This document shows, piece by piece, positions 10,301 to 24,037 of a stretch of DNA of 64,000 nucleotides (positions within the stretch are counted from its first letter, which is position 1; each line of letters begins with the position of its first letter). The DNA lies in NCBI GenBank assembly GCA_047495785.1, contig JBLDXI010000024.1, forward strand, positions 434,001 through 498,000, written 5' to 3'. The position numbers were made by a program, and so were the translations under genes. Source of the DNA: Lepidodermella squamata. Lineage: Eukaryota > Gastrotricha. The notes below the pieces were generated by a model that saw only the letters and a program-made list of their open reading frames with translations, had not been told where the DNA came from and did no database searches.

Positions 10301-13300
10301 GGCAGGATCCCGCTGTTTTTATTGCTGCTACGTCGTATTGATACCGAGAGCAGCAGCAGCGGCCACTTAATCGCAAAGACTTTCATTCATCGATATAGGT
10401 GTATATACACAAAAAGAAACAGCAGCACATAGAGCGCGATAAACAAATCGAAAAAATTCGATCGAATCAACGGGGCTGTATCGCAAGATGTGTTTTGAGT
10501 GATAAATGCTATCTATATTTAATATCCCACATGGGCTACGCAAAATGATGCCAAAATATATGTATGGGGCTTTGGGAAATTCTTCATCACGCCCGAAATC
10601 AATCAGACGGCAAATACACACATACATACAAAAACACAGGTGGTGCGCCCAGAGCTAACAGGAAAATATTTCGCATACGCGACATCGAGAGCCGAAAAAA
10701 TAATGGAAAATAAGACGGCTAGTAGGTCGCACATTGCAAATTACAAACAACACAACACAGGTAGGTGACTAACTAAAATTGTAAATGTTTTATGGCTATA
10801 TTGACGACGGTGATTATTAAACCACAAACGCACATAGGGACTCGAGTCAATAAAGCCTTCTTAGCGGGGCTCGTGAATGAAAGTGTAGGTAGGAAGGTAG
10901 ATAGAATAAACCGACTAGGCTTCGCTTTATTCATTTCACCTATTGTTGTGTGTATTTTTACAACGGCGTGCTCATTGTTTTATTGCGCGAGACACATCGT
11001 CAATGCGTGTGGGCGCGTTTACGCTGAAACTTGACGAATCGACTATACCTATAAGGAAGGACGCAAAGAGAACGAGAGAGAGAGAGAGAGAGAGAACAAG
11101 AAATTATAACACCTCGGAGAATTGCAATAAAGTGGCCTTGGTCATGTTGCCTGCCAATCGGTGGTTAAAATTAGTCAAAGCGAGCAAACACGCGTCGTCT
11201 TGCCCGGCGTATAAAGGCACGCGTCACCAGCACGTGTTTAGCACGCTATCATTATAGACTAAACACGCTTCCGTGCCAAGGTACTCGATTCATTAAGCTA
11301 GAGCGGACGCGCGACTTACCTCATTGCCGCTGAAATTACTACTATTGTTAGATGCCGGGTTATTGTACGGCTGCTGTTGCTGTTGCTGAGTCACTGCCAA
11401 CGACCGGCGGTTCTGAAGGTGCTGAAACTGCTGCTTACTGACAACGACAACGGGCGTTCGAGGCGGCGTCGACGAAACAACGCTATTTTGCATAGGCACT
11501 GACTGCCGAGGGGCCAACGGAGGTCGGCTCTGCTGCTGTAGCAGTTGCTGCTGTTGGTACTCTTGATACGTGATACCCGTCTTCGGCGGAAATATCACCG
11601 ACCGCTGCAGGTTGACGTAGTCATTCGACCGCGGTTTTATCACGTAGTCATCGTTAAATTCCGAAGCTCTAGTTTCAGGCAATACTGCCGAGTGGCGTTG
11701 CGAAACAACCGATCTCGACCTGTTCGACGCAGGTTGGCTGATCAACATCCGAGGCTTTCGTAAAATTTCAACCGTGTGCTTGGCTGCTTGCGGTGGTGCA
11801 TTGTTATTTTGCGGCACAAGTTGGCCGTGTATTAGCACAGATTTCGAGGGTGGGCATCGGCAAGGAAGGTAGATACTATGGCCGCAAGTTTTCTGCTGCG
11901 CGGTCGGTATTGCCGGTTTCGCAACCGGTGCAGAAGTTACGAAAACGTTCGAAGGCTTAACGCTTAATAAATATCCGTTTCCGCTTGGCACAATTTGTGG
12001 TTGTAACTCGGGTTTGCTACCACTTGGGGTGGGCGAGGCAACAGAAGACGGGGAAGAATCGGAAGACAGCGAAGAATCGGGCGGGGTCATCACTCTCACA
12101 TTTACCAGACACGAACATCGTTGCGAATGACGATAACAAACTTGTCCGTTGTTACTACTCGAATTATTGTTATTCGCCGAGGAAGATCCAGCAGTACCTC
12201 TAGCAGGAAATGAAGAGACAGCAGTGACTCTCTGATGATAAGGCGGTTGTTGGTCGTAGGCTGCTTGCTCGTAAGAAAGCATTTTTCGATACGAAATTAA
12301 TAAAGGTGAGCAACACTCTGCTGCACCTGGTTTGGCGACGAAGTTCGCCAATCAATATTAACAATCAAATTTGGACTTTTAAAAACTGCGCGGAAAATAG
12401 CATAAACAAAAACAAATTTAGACATATATCTCAATACATAATGCTAATCCTGGAATTTAAGATGGGAGAAAGGCGACGAGGAACGCTGTCTCAAGACGCG
12501 TCTCGTAATTGGGTCCATCGACAAGAAGACATTAGGCGCATCATCTTCGGCATTCACTATAATAATAATAGAAGAGTCGTGGAAATGAATCTAGTCCCTT
12601 CCGCTTACTGTGGCTACAAGACAAGAAGATATTAGTTTACAGCTATTATCCGAGCGCTGAGTACGTGTATCATCCTAAAACTTGCACAGGACGTCGCGAG
12701 CAACGAGGGAAAATAGGCGGAACTGAGTAAACGAGAAATAAGCCAAGGTCAAAGCCGCTAAGGAATACGCTTATTAGCTGTTGCAGAAGAAGGGGCCGAG
12801 ATATTGAACGGCGCAAGGCATCCGGATCTTTCATTAGGAGCTGCTGGCTGGGCACAGGGTAGTAACATGGAAGGCGACAATTGTTCACTAACTGCCACAA
12901 CAATAACAACTGCGAGCGAGTGTATAATTTCGGCAGCTGAGAAATTGAAACGCGACTGCAAAACACGCCACAAGGAACGAGCAGCGCGGTCTCGAGAGGG
13001 TGCAAAAGGCCTACTATTTGTAAGGTAGGTAGAGTTTGATATTTTCAAAATCGCGCGCAGTTCCTTTGAGGCCACCTCAAAAGACCGCGTGCCAAATCCG
13101 TCTTTTATGATATAATAATAACATCATCAGGCATTTTGCGACAGATTACTGAGGTAATAATCAGCCAGTTAACGAGTTGCCGCATCTGACCGCGTGAATA
13201 GTAAAAACAAAACAATATCCTTAACACGAGGTATCAAGTAACACCGATATGCGGCAGCAGAAGCTGCGAGCGGAGAAGTTGGTAGCGCTAATCCAGAAAT

Positions 13301-16300
13301 TGACAATGCAATAATTTTGCAGGGTCGCTCGCGACGCCGCCACGCTATGCGCAACGTCGAGCGCGTTGTTTTCTCGCAGCCGCAGAAAAATAACAACTCA
13401 GAAATAACTTTCAGAGAATGGCGCGCGCGTGTGGGTGAATGCGAAATTGCCGCGAGCAACAAGAAAAGACGAGGAGTAGCTCGTAATAGGCTCTGGCACG
13501 CGTGTTGCCTTCTAAAATAATAAAATACTAAACAATTTGCTTCACACTTTTCCTACATGCGCGTAGTTTCTGGAGCACAGTGGAGTAGTGTGTGAGCAAT
13601 GTCTTTACTGCCCCGATGGTGGTAATCGCAACGATGATGATGAAAAACATAATATAAAGTTTTGTCGATTCGCAAACTACTGATAAGGAAACTTATATTC
13701 ACGCTAGTTAACAAAAGACTGCGGCTTCTTTCTAGTTCGCAAATGAATCACCAGAAACGAGAAATTATACCACCCATCTCACAGGTCGAAAAAAGGCACC
13801 GCAGGTGCATAAACAAAGCCGCGTAAATCTCGGATGCAATTGGGAACAATTGTTTCTTATTCTGGTACACGAGCTGCTCGCTAGTGGATTTTAATATTTA
13901 TTATTTGGATTAGACTATACAGACGAGTCGGGAAGAAAAGAAAACCTCATAATCATTGCTGAAAACAACATCGCTTAATACTAAATAGCGCGTGCATATA
14001 TGCTGGCCGAGAATAGCCGATGATGATGATGATGACAGCCAAGCGCTCGCGAAAATACAAGAGATCTGACAGCTCATGGAACACGCGTCTATCAAAAAGA
14101 GAACCAGAGAGCGCGAGAATTAAGGCACGTACTTGCTACAAGGCATGAGCGTGAAGAAAATAACACAACCGCTTTATTGCTTTTTTATCGCTATTGCCCG
14201 GCTGGCTGTGGTTGCAGTATCTAGGTATGAAAGAATCTCGTCAATGTGAAATAAGTACAAATGCACTTTTCACAACAAGTGGTAGTATCAAAACAACAAG
14301 CGCGACAAGTAAACTCCGGCTCAAACTTCAAAAGCAGCCGTGGTGATGGCAATGATAAAATAATAAACGAAAAACAGCCAAGTTATACGCAACCAAATAG
14401 ATTGAAACATGGATGATATAGCCAAAAAGTTATGTGACCTTGGCCAGATAAGAATTAGGTGATGATGATGATGATGATGTTGTGGTGGGAGAATCATAAG
14501 CTTTAACACGTGAGTTGCGCCCGTGCTATATAATAAACACCTTAAGGCATGGCGGTTATTAGCGTGTATTTGTTAAGGTGGTTGCGGGATGACACGGTGC
14601 GATAGCTGGGCAAAAGTTCACGGGCGGACGCGTGCGGCCCAGCTCATGCACCAGCAGTAGCTAGGCTGGGATGAGAAACTACTGGCAAGGCGTCGAGTTG
14701 TTGTTCTTGAACCGTGGTGTTAACACGAAACAAACTGTCTTGGATATAATTGTAAGTTATCTCACAAGTTGTGTCTGTTGTCGATCAAGATGCGAGCGAG
14801 CGAGCAACCAACCAGCCGCGTGAACAAAGAACAACAGTGCTGTTGTTCGGGCTCGTGCCGCAAGACTACACGAGCTTAGCTAGTAGCAGTGGCTAGAGTG
14901 AAATTTGCACACAAACAAATTGGCAGGGAATTGGGGGCATCTAGTGAACACGTTTACTTGCAAGAAAGCAAGACTCGAATTAACAGCAGCAGCAGCAGCG
15001 GGCCACAAAAGAAGGCTGACCTAGTAGTACTCCACTCTCCTTGGAGAACTATTACAAGCAACAACAACTGAATGAATGGTAAATAATAATTGGCGCGTAT
15101 TATTTTCGCGAAAAAGGCAGCGGGGTAAGAAGAAGACACACGCCGACACGCCTCCTACCTGGCAGCCTCATTACTATCAGCGTGTGAAAACAAAAGATGG
15201 CCACGGGCGCAGACAAAGAAAAAACATCTGTTTGTTCGGAAGGCCATAATAGCCGCAATGATATGCGCAATTGACGCGCTGAATGCGCCAGCAAGATAAA
15301 TAATAGCAGTATCGAATAGATACAAATAGATATCAGTGTTTTTACCGGAGAAAACCTAGTTTTTACTGCTAATGTGTTGTGATTACCCCCTTATAGCCGT
15401 CGTCAATAGTGCAAATGCATTGGCGCGAGCCGAGAAAAGCGCAACCTAATTACGACCCGAATTACCCCGTGCTGCATTTTTTCTGCAGAGAGAGCGAGCG
15501 GAGTCGCATGAATACAAGGCGCAAACCGAGTGGAAAATTGAACAGAAGTATTTAGGAGATGTACTTAAGTCTCCTCATCCATCAATTACTGCTACCAATA
15601 TATCGCGTGCTGGTAGCTGTTTATTTGTTGATAGAGCTCAAAAAGAGGGCGCCCCTATCCTCCCCATGGGATCACGGCGGACGGAGCAAACATGTGCTAA
15701 ATTATGGGTTGAGACGTGGCAAAATAATAGCTGACTTTTTTTGAGTCGGAAATAATGACTAGGTTACCACAACAACACAACGTGACTCGAGCTGAATCGC
15801 ACGAGAAAAGGCTTAGATAGATTTATGTACGTTTAGTACACATTGCTACAGTGGCAGTCCAGAGATATGAGTCAGGCGAGAGCGGGGTCAAAGTCGATTA
15901 GAGAAAGGTGTGCGCGTTCCATGAGTGCGGGAGCCGCCGAGAGCAAATACGAGAAATGGCTTTTATGCCTGTTTCCGAAACAGGCAAAATAGGAAACGAT
16001 ACCGGTGTGAGGATACAGTGAAAACAACAACATCACAACAACAACAGCAGGCGGTAAAACTGTCGTAAACGCGCGCTCGCTGCCAAGTTAGGATTTCCAT
16101 CTACACCTAAGGATGTAAACACGTGTACTGATAGCCGAGTGGCCATCTCACTGACAGTAACAAAAGATAACGCACACTTGTCAAAGTCGGACGAGACAGA
16201 CGGCGCAAGGACCATCATCGTGTTAAACACTTATGCAGTACCAATGAGACAGAGATCCTGCCGATACTCGACACAAGATTCACTGTCGTAAAGTGGCGCC

Positions 16301-19300
16301 CGGTAGTAGTATTATTGTTTCAGCCAGTGCCAGCTACGAGATCCGGCCGCTCGTGTTTGACCAGATGGCCTACTACACAGCGTTAGAGCAAGAAATAACG
16401 ACCCAGGGACACGTGTCTATCAGGTAAAATTCTGGACTTGCTCTTCTCAGTCTCAAACGATCGAAAATAAACGCAGATGCGCATCTTATAGCAGAGAAAA
16501 CACGATGTTGTCTAATTGAAAACTCATCCAGGATTAGATAGGATTTACGTAGAAAATTAAACGCAACGTGATGAAAAAGCGTAATAAAAAGGTCAATGAA
16601 TCACTGCATAAATTACCGCAGCAATTCAATCGGTAGTAGAGAGCATCGCGCCAGTGTTCAGGTCGACTACACCTGCATATCATTAGGCGGTAAGAATGGG
16701 AAAAACTCGAATGCGAATGGCAAGGAGCTCTTCAACGAGTTCGGCGGGGACACAAACGAACCGGAGAGCAAACAAAGCCGGCAATAAAAATGAACCCGGC
16801 ATCACAAAATATTTAATGTCGTGCTGAAAATAGCTCCATTGCGATTGAGCATAGTGTTTACGTAGCAGCGGCAAACAATAAAGAAAGCGAAAGTATGTTT
16901 TAATAATATTATTTTTGCGGCGCAAGAGTTATAGACTTGAGGGAGGCAGCATAGCCGTCGCTTCTGCCCCATCACTGTCATGTGTTCGGACTACTTAATA
17001 GCACAAGTTTTTCAAGCAAGCCGACGAGGATAGGTGAGAGACGACGCTAATGTCGCGCCCACCGGTTTGCATATACTTGAGAGCGTGAGTTAGCCTATTA
17101 TCTACGGAAGGGGTAGAGCTTCGCAGTGGGGTTGGCATGTAGTTAAAGCTCGGGTGCGATCATGGCATTAGGACACGCATGTTTCTGCTAAGTTCACGCG
17201 TTTCGGTAAGTGTTAAACAAAACCGCCCGACAAAGCGCATTCTTAATTCAAGAACGGGAGGTAAGTTCCGCTTTACGTGAGCGAAAACTCGTGACTCGAT
17301 TAAAATTTATATCAAGAAAGATAACCCAACACGCCAATGAGAAATTGGAGTAATAAACGCATTCTGTGTGTTTGCATACAGAGGCTGGTCAGTCAGTTCC
17401 CAGCAGCCGCTCACAAATGACGCCTGGACTTGGAAAAGTTTATTACACGGGACTGTAGTCGAAGAGTTACTTATTTAATAATGAAGACAATAATACACAC
17501 CTGGACTGGCCTATTCGACATGTGTAATGGCGCAAATAACAACTTCATAGCCTCATCATTCAAACGCCGTTTCATATAGTAAAAATGGTAAACAAACCGC
17601 AGACACAAATATAAAGCGTGCTAATGGAGCGCGCAAAGTAAATATAAATCACTGCAAAATACTAGGAGACCCGGCGAATCGTGAAATGACAAGCGAGAAG
17701 CTACAATTATTTATTACCTGACTTTTGGTTATTACACGACAAAATAATAATAGTATGATAAACAAACCTCTTCGTAAAACGGCAGATCCTCGATTCGTTC
17801 GGGAATTCCTAATAAATGCTGCTGCGTGATTTGAGGCGCGGTCTTCCGATTGACTGCGCCGTTTTGTTTCGGCGAACCGCCGGCCTGTTCGCCATCGTGA
17901 TGACCATTCAAAAGCGATGAAAATCCATTAGCAGGTGTTGAACCTGCTCGCGCGTGGCTAATGCCGTTCGAGCTCGCATGACTGTTAGCCTTCGGAGGGG
18001 TCATATTAACGATCCCAAATCCGAAGCTAGACCGACCGAGCCACGAATTAGCCGCTGTCCCATTAGCTACAGTAGGTGCTGTAGATGCGGTAGTTTCCTT
18101 ATTAGATCGCCCAGTAGTAAAACTCGCGTTTCCATTCGTGAAACGATTTCCTGCCGAAGAATGAGAAGGTAAAGTCGATGAGACAGTTCGACGAGCGTAT
18201 CGATTGAACGACGCCCTGCTAAAGGGCCGCTCTACCGTCCTCATTTTCCGTTTCATATCCTCTTGTCCCTGAAATTCGGTCCGACCACTGTAGCGGAAAG
18301 CGACATTGAAGGGTGCGAGGATGGCAGCGCTTTTTGTCACCGCTGGAGGTGTCTTCAGACGAAAAAACGTGTGATATTCCACGGCTGTTTGCCAAAGAGA
18401 GCGAGCAAGTTTCGGGTTACTCAGTGTATAAACCGCATGTTGCATGAACTCGCGAGTTCCATCGGCTGCCACAATTCCACTGCCCTCATTGCTGCCGTTC
18501 TGGTGGTAACTCGAAGACTTGCCGTTCAAGCTTTCACTCGATGTTTCGTTCACAACACTCAGTAAAAATTGCCTTCGCTTGAAAGACACCTTACAGATGT
18601 TGCACCAGGGATGCAGTAGAACGCGACGCTCGCCACGAAATAGCGTCAAACCAGAGGCTGAAACGCCTAAGTGTACCGGCTCGTCCGGATTATAAGGCTT
18701 GCTTTTGGATTTATCCTCCTGACTTGATGGAGGAAAGGAAACAATTTCAAACAGCATAACGCCGTACGTTTCCAGGCTGCGAGCGTGGTGTAAAAAATTG
18801 AATTCGGCATCGGCGGGACTTTGCCCGCGATGCTGCTTGTGAAGTTCGATAACTCGCTGTTCAAACGCTTGAGGTGGCGGAATAACCGCGTTGGCGAAGT
18901 AACGGAACTCGGCGATGTATCCATCGTTGTGTTCCGATGAGTTATAATCACCTAATTCAGCTATAAAACAAAAAAAATTAGAACGGCAACTTTTGCCTGG
19001 GCTTTATAACAGACATTGAACGGCGTAACTAGCCAAAATAATGGCTACTTCTTCGCTGCACCATAGCCGTCGCTCGGCGATGTCGAGTTTCAACTGCATA
19101 AAATAATGGTATCGCGTATATTCTTCTTGAAGACGGCATGGGTCGGGGGTGTAAAATTTGATTCGAAATAAGAAAGCGTAAACGCCTTCGTCTACAATGA
19201 AAAAAATGAATAAACATTGCGCATAGTCGGAGAATTTACTTACTTTTGAACTGTTTGCGTATCTTCTTGTCAGCTTCTATCCACCTAATCACGCCTGGAA

Positions 19301-19596
19301 ATTCCTGGCAGGGATCAAGAAGTTGTAAACCAAAGTAGTCTCGCTCGGCCAAATCCAAGCAATCGAATAATCGATCCAATAAGACTTGTCCGACTGCGGA
19401 TTTCTGATTTGAATTGAATGAAATTTGCCAGAGCCAATCAGGTTAACTGTTAAAAGTTTACCTCTAACTCTATCATCTGTTGGCTATCATCGAGCAGACG
19501 AACGGCGCATTTTATGGTCTTGGCTGGCCGAGGAGGAGTCGACTCGGCAGCCATGGGCTTGTAAGTACCACTCCGAAGACGAAAACTGAGCGTCAT
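7376..19596 (-). CDS. PTPN4: FERM-PDZ-protein tyrosine phosphatase (PTPN3/PTPN4 type)
   Basis: Minus-strand gene with seven exons: 19596-19462, 19403-19244, 19191-19015, 18960-17768, 12315-11320, 9055-8021, 7912-7376; they join in frame to about 1410 residues. Order of domains: FERM N/M lobes (GQVLLDRLFDCLDLAERDYF, LQEEYTRYHYFMQLKLDI, SELGDYN), the FERM C lobe (LHPWCNICKVSFKRRQF, SLWQTAVEYHTFFRL), a FERM-adjacent segment, a long Q/N/S/P-rich linker, a PDZ domain (GRFGFNVKGG), and the phosphatase domain with NRYRDI, DYINAS, WPDHG, the catalytic P-loop HCSAGIGRTG and QNASQF. It should be an active submembrane phosphatase; C. elegans has ptp-1 of this type. Human PTPN4 has 926 residues, so the extra length is the linker. 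The acceptor at 12316 is the least certain boundary. An acceptor-like TTCTCAG lies about 35 bp before the ATG. Confidence 0.93.
9056..11319 (-). other. Phosphatase gene intron, 2.3 kb
   Basis: Intron between the Q-rich linker exon and the PDZ exon. It holds a serine-rich open frame on the minus strand (9123-9572) that does not fit the flanking splice phases, and a (GA)n run at 11074-11095. Nothing else was recognised. Confidence 0.5.
11074..11095. repeat. (GA)n microsatellite
   Basis: About eleven uninterrupted GA dinucleotides inside the phosphatase intron. Confidence 0.85.
12316..17767 (-). other. Phosphatase gene intron, 5.5 kb
   Basis: This intron separates the FERM exons from the linker-PDZ-phosphatase exons and is a hundred times longer than most introns here. 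It is rich in CAA/GCA-type short runs and carries a (GAT)n at 14461. No exon or RNA gene is supported. An in-frame ATG at 12282 just inside the next exon would allow a FERM-less form if a promoter lies in this intron. Confidence 0.45.
14461..14478. repeat. (GAT)n microsatellite
   Basis: Six consecutive GAT units within the long phosphatase intron. Confidence 0.8.
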
Positions 19597-22575
19597 TTTT
19601 TCGTTCTCGGCCCGACGAAATTGAACGGCTGAGAAAATCAATAAGAGCAGCAGTCCATCAAAATGATGCCAAATTAACACATCGGCTGCAATTTAACTGC
19701 CAATGTTTATCAACTTAAATAATAAAAAAGGTCCTGTTACTATTTTTTATAGCGTAAATTTCCTATACGTAAAAACAATTATTAATAAGAATGGCAAATT
19801 GTAACGGCAGAAAATAACGAATGTCACTCAAAAATAACAGCTGTTCGGTCTACAAAAGGCGTGTAAAAACAACACGAGATATGACAAGATATCACTGGCG
19901 TTATCCACATCAGAATTGAAATGCACAACGGCGATGCGATAAGAAAACAGGCCACACAACTGAGCTAAAATAAAGGTATGAATGTCATTACTATTGTTAT
20001 TACCGTTATTTATTCTTTGTCGGAACGGGAAATGCGGCTTGCAGAAATTCGCTGTTGGGTCAGTCACCCCAGCAACAATTACTACAATAACACAACAACA
20101 ACGAGGAACACCAGGTTCAACAGTACAGTGGACGCATAACGGTAAACAGAAATAGAGCGCAGAACGGTTCCGACCCACGCTTTCAGCAGAGCCCAGTGGC
20201 GGTTATGCGGCAGAAATGAAAGAGAGAACTCGCAAGTGGAGGCGTTAGGCTGTCGCATACTATATATTCATGTCTTATCTGTATGACGGTGATCCACCAC
20301 CACCGCAGCGGCCACGACCACAGTCAATCTACGGGTAATATGAAGTCAATGAACGAGGCCACTGCCAACACAAACACCATTCACACGATGGATGGCGCTG
20401 TAATGCGCTAGGCAAGTGCATATTTGAAGGATGAGCGGCAACTACCTACATAGATGGCCCCGAGACACGCATATATACAAACGCGCAAATATATGCGACG
20501 ACCAGCCTAGAACCTATTGCATCAAGAAAACGCCCATCACTCTCGTTGTGGTGGTGGCAGTAGCAACACAAATTTGTAACAATCATTGTATAACGGCGTT
20601 CGGCCGCGCACGAGCAGAAAGAGAACCATCGGTTTGTTTGGAATATGCTTGTCTGGGTCACGCGTCATGCCTGATTTAAGGCCAGCAGCGCACGTGGTCA
20701 ATACTTGTCGCGCGTTTCGAATCGCGTACCTTTCGAGCAGCTGCTAAGAGCACTTGCGAAAACATCAACAATCGACTCGTGTAATTGACGATGGTAGGTA
20801 TTGAGACGAATACAATAAACGAAAGGATCATCGCAATTTAATTGAAAGTGCTAATTGGACACTTGAGAAGAATGCCACCATAGCGATGCGATGAAATAGT
20901 GCTCACAAGCTAAAAAGTTTATGTTTGTTATCACGTGGCTTCGAGATACTAACAGTCTGTGTTTACCATCAAAACACATCATTGAAACGAGACTTTTCAT
21001 TCTGAAAAAAGGAACGCAAACAATGCTGCGAATCCGCTTTCGCATAATCAGTAGCAACAAATTTAATATCCATTAGGGCTTGAAATCATCATGTATCTAT
21101 AATTTGTGTGTCGTACGGAGACTCGCGCGCGCACCCAAAGGAATCGCCACAATTTTCTGTCAACAAAGCCGAACGAAAGCACGCTGATTGATGAATGGCA
21201 AACGCCAGAAATAAAACACGCAAGCCCGCGATCAAACGGTAAACAACGTCACGTTGACCACTGAAGTAAAATAGCTTATAATTGATTTCACTCTAATGCA
21301 CACATACCTACGATGAAACCAAAATAAGCGCGAAAAACAGTAGACGTCTTCTGTCGGACCTCACGAAGATGAGCTTCTGACGGGCCACTGGTGAACTCGT
21401 CATTGAATGCCATGAAATCAAAATTGAATCACTTTTGCTTCACTAGACCGTAAAATTTTTCTAATATATAGTGTAAAGAATGACCTCACAGAACTGATAT
21501 CCATCTGGCACTGGAATCAAAGACAACACGGCGGTGATAACTGCGAATAATCGATAACATTTTCGATATTGCTTTACGAGAAAGGCGGTAATAAGAACGC
21601 AAATGCTGCAGAAAATAAGAACAACGTTGACTGATTATAACCCACAAAAGAGAACATTCCTGCGAGCCTAATGCGGCGCACAAAATGATGCGATGCACAC
21701 ATTGAACATCGATTTCATAGTAAGAATGACATCAGAAGGAATGCAAAATAATAAATAAACGATTATTTTGCATAGTAATTTGTTGCGTGTCAACAGAAGT
21801 AACTCTGTATGTCGCAAAGGCGAAACAGAATATAAATCCACTCTATTCTGTTAAGAAACCCGTCGAAACGTCGAAAATAGTCATCATAAAAATATTGAAA
21901 TGCAAATCATTGTGAAAACTAAATGAGTAAAAAATATGCAATCCATATAAATAAAGCGGCTGCTTCCATGACATTTAATCAATTCCTGGTGTAATATAAT
22001 TGATTAATAATTATATTTCAAATTTAAATTAAATAATTTCAACAATCCTGGACTGTCGAATACAGGAGTTTTCAGTTTGAGTAACGAAAACTATAAATCA
22101 AGCTGTTCGTAAGTAAACTGCATCGACTGCGCATGAAACTAGGGTGAAACAGTTAACGCCCAAAAGGCAGTTTCCTCTTTTCCCGACTATATAGGTTGAA
22201 TCAACGTGATGAAATTGATGGCTTCTAGATGGCTGCAGTGAGAGGTTGAAATAGTTTATCGCGATAGTTTGAAGAAGGAGCTACCAGGGTCTGTAAAACT
22301 TTCCTTCTGCACCGCAACCTTCATCATTAAGGTTGTAACCCTTTTCTTTAGTCAGACAAGTAATACATAATAATAATGAATATCCAAAATCCGAAATCCA
22401 AAGAAACGCTAACAAAGCTTTCCCTGTGATAGTCTGTAATCTAGCACAATCGCACTACTGTATTTTTCCTTGGACTTCTGTCGCAAAGTTTAAAATCACC
22501 GCGGATGCGGATCCAATGGTTAAAGCAAAAAAAGGATAATACATTAGACACATGATCGGTTATTTCTTAAGCCAA

Positions 22576-22608
22576 ATAGTCTGCAGATAGTCTGCAGATA
22601 GTCTGCAG
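22576..22608. repeat. Tandem repeat (ATAGTCTGCAG)x3
   Basis: Three exact 11 bp copies in a row; each contains the palindrome CTGCAG. No function can be assigned. Confidence 0.8.
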
Positions 22609-23755
22609 GTAGCGAATTGACTCCCTGTTGCCCGTTGCCCGAAGACTAGACATTTGTTATTTTGTTATTTTGAAAGAGGAAAGAGAAAACAAGCTTGAAT
22701 TACAGGAGCGAAAAGAAATAATGGGTATAATTCCTAAGCATTAAATATTTAGGCTCTCGTCTGATGTTTAATGCCGGACACCGGTTGCAATATCACAGGC
22801 GTGAAGCGTGAAACTTAAAGCACACAGCATACAGTAGGTAGGTAGGATAGGGTACAGACAAGCCAGGCGCCGCGAACGACGAACGACTCAACGACATGAC
22901 CATAAGGTGGCGTAGTGGCTAACGCCCGTAACCCGTAACTGGGCCTGACTGAGGATGGCGACAAACGATTGAACGATTGAATAGATGTTGGCTCCTGAGC
23001 ATTCCGGCCATTAGAGGCCACTCTCACCCTTGTCTACGCCTTTAAGGGGTGGCTGCGGGAGTATCCGTGTCAGAAGCTCGAAATCGCCTGTCGCACCACA
23101 TCAGTCGAACCAACCTTAAGCTTAAATGCCCATATGCATCCAAGAGCGACACCAGTATAGGGAAGGTAAATCGCCGGGCACCACAACTCTACTCTTCGAG
23201 AAAAGCGAATTTGATTTTTGAAATTTCCCCCATTTTTTGACAGATATTTTGTATAAATAATTTAGCGAGTGAAAAAAGGATAACAAATTACCCACTCAAA
23301 ATTCTAATAATTTAAGGCGCGTAAAAAAAACCCAACGGGTTCGAAATCCCGGCTGGCTCTCAGCTGCAGCGTCGAGTTGGGAGTGTTACGTTGCGGGTGT
23401 GGGGGTTGGGGGTGTGGGACCTTGTTGTTTCGTTGTTAACAACGCGTCGTCGCTTCATTATCTTAGTTAAGGTGCATGAGTATTGAAACCTAAGTGAGCA
23501 AAATACGATATTAGCCCGTTGTCGTAGGACGCCACTTACGATGAGATACAACTCATAGAATCTGGAATCTGGGAACAGCATAAACTTATTCGTGATTCGT
23601 CGTCGGCATCCATTACGTGGAAAACTATCCAAAATTTTCAACGTAGAAATCCAATCCAATTGATACTAAATTTAGGACTAGATATTCGATACAAATGAAG
23701 CACTGATATTATTTACCGTTCTCGTGTTATCGTCCAATTTCATTCGTAGAACCAC

Positions 23756-23782
23756 CCTCTTCGAAGGCTCCTCTCGAAGAGG
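23756..23782. repeat. Inverted repeat, 9 bp stem
   Basis: CCTCTTCGA (23756-23764) pairs with TCGAAGAGG (23774-23782) around a 9 base loop, followed at about 23823-23845 by two direct copies of CCCTCTTAGA. It lies 0.25 kb upstream of the N-myristoyltransferase start. Confidence 0.6.
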
Positions 23783-24037
23783 CAAGCCTTAAGCCTTCAT
23801 TCGGGCCTATCAGAGGACTCGGTCCCTCTTAGATCCCTCTTAGAAGGCCTGTATCTTGCGCTTGATATCCCACTACTTTTTTAATTGCACGAAAGAAAAT
23901 GTAATGCACAATTTGGCATTGGTGAAGTTTTAGGAATACCAAATTCACCCCTAACCCTAGCCACTGTCGATAAAATTACCTTCTTTTTACGCTTGCTTGC
24001 TACGTTTCCTAGATTGAATATACAATATTATAATCTA

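Larger units (their letters stand above)
19597..24037. other. Divergent intergenic region, 4.4 kb
   Basis: The upstream region shared by the phosphatase gene (-) and N-myristoyltransferase (+), so both promoters should lie here. It contains a three-copy 11 bp repeat (22576-22608), a 9 bp-stem hairpin (23756-23782) and a weak pol III A-box-like stretch near 22915. No coding gene was recognised. Confidence 0.5.

Noticed and set aside
22914-22990. tRNA-like A-box (GGCGTAGTGGCTAACGCC) that could be a tRNA or tRNA-derived SINE
   Set aside because: A D-arm-like stem is present, but no B-box, T-arm, anticodon arm or acceptor stem could be folded around it.
23335-23352. T-arm-like CGGGTTCGAAATCCCG
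   Set aside because: The loop is one base too long and there is no upstream D or anticodon arm at tRNA spacing.
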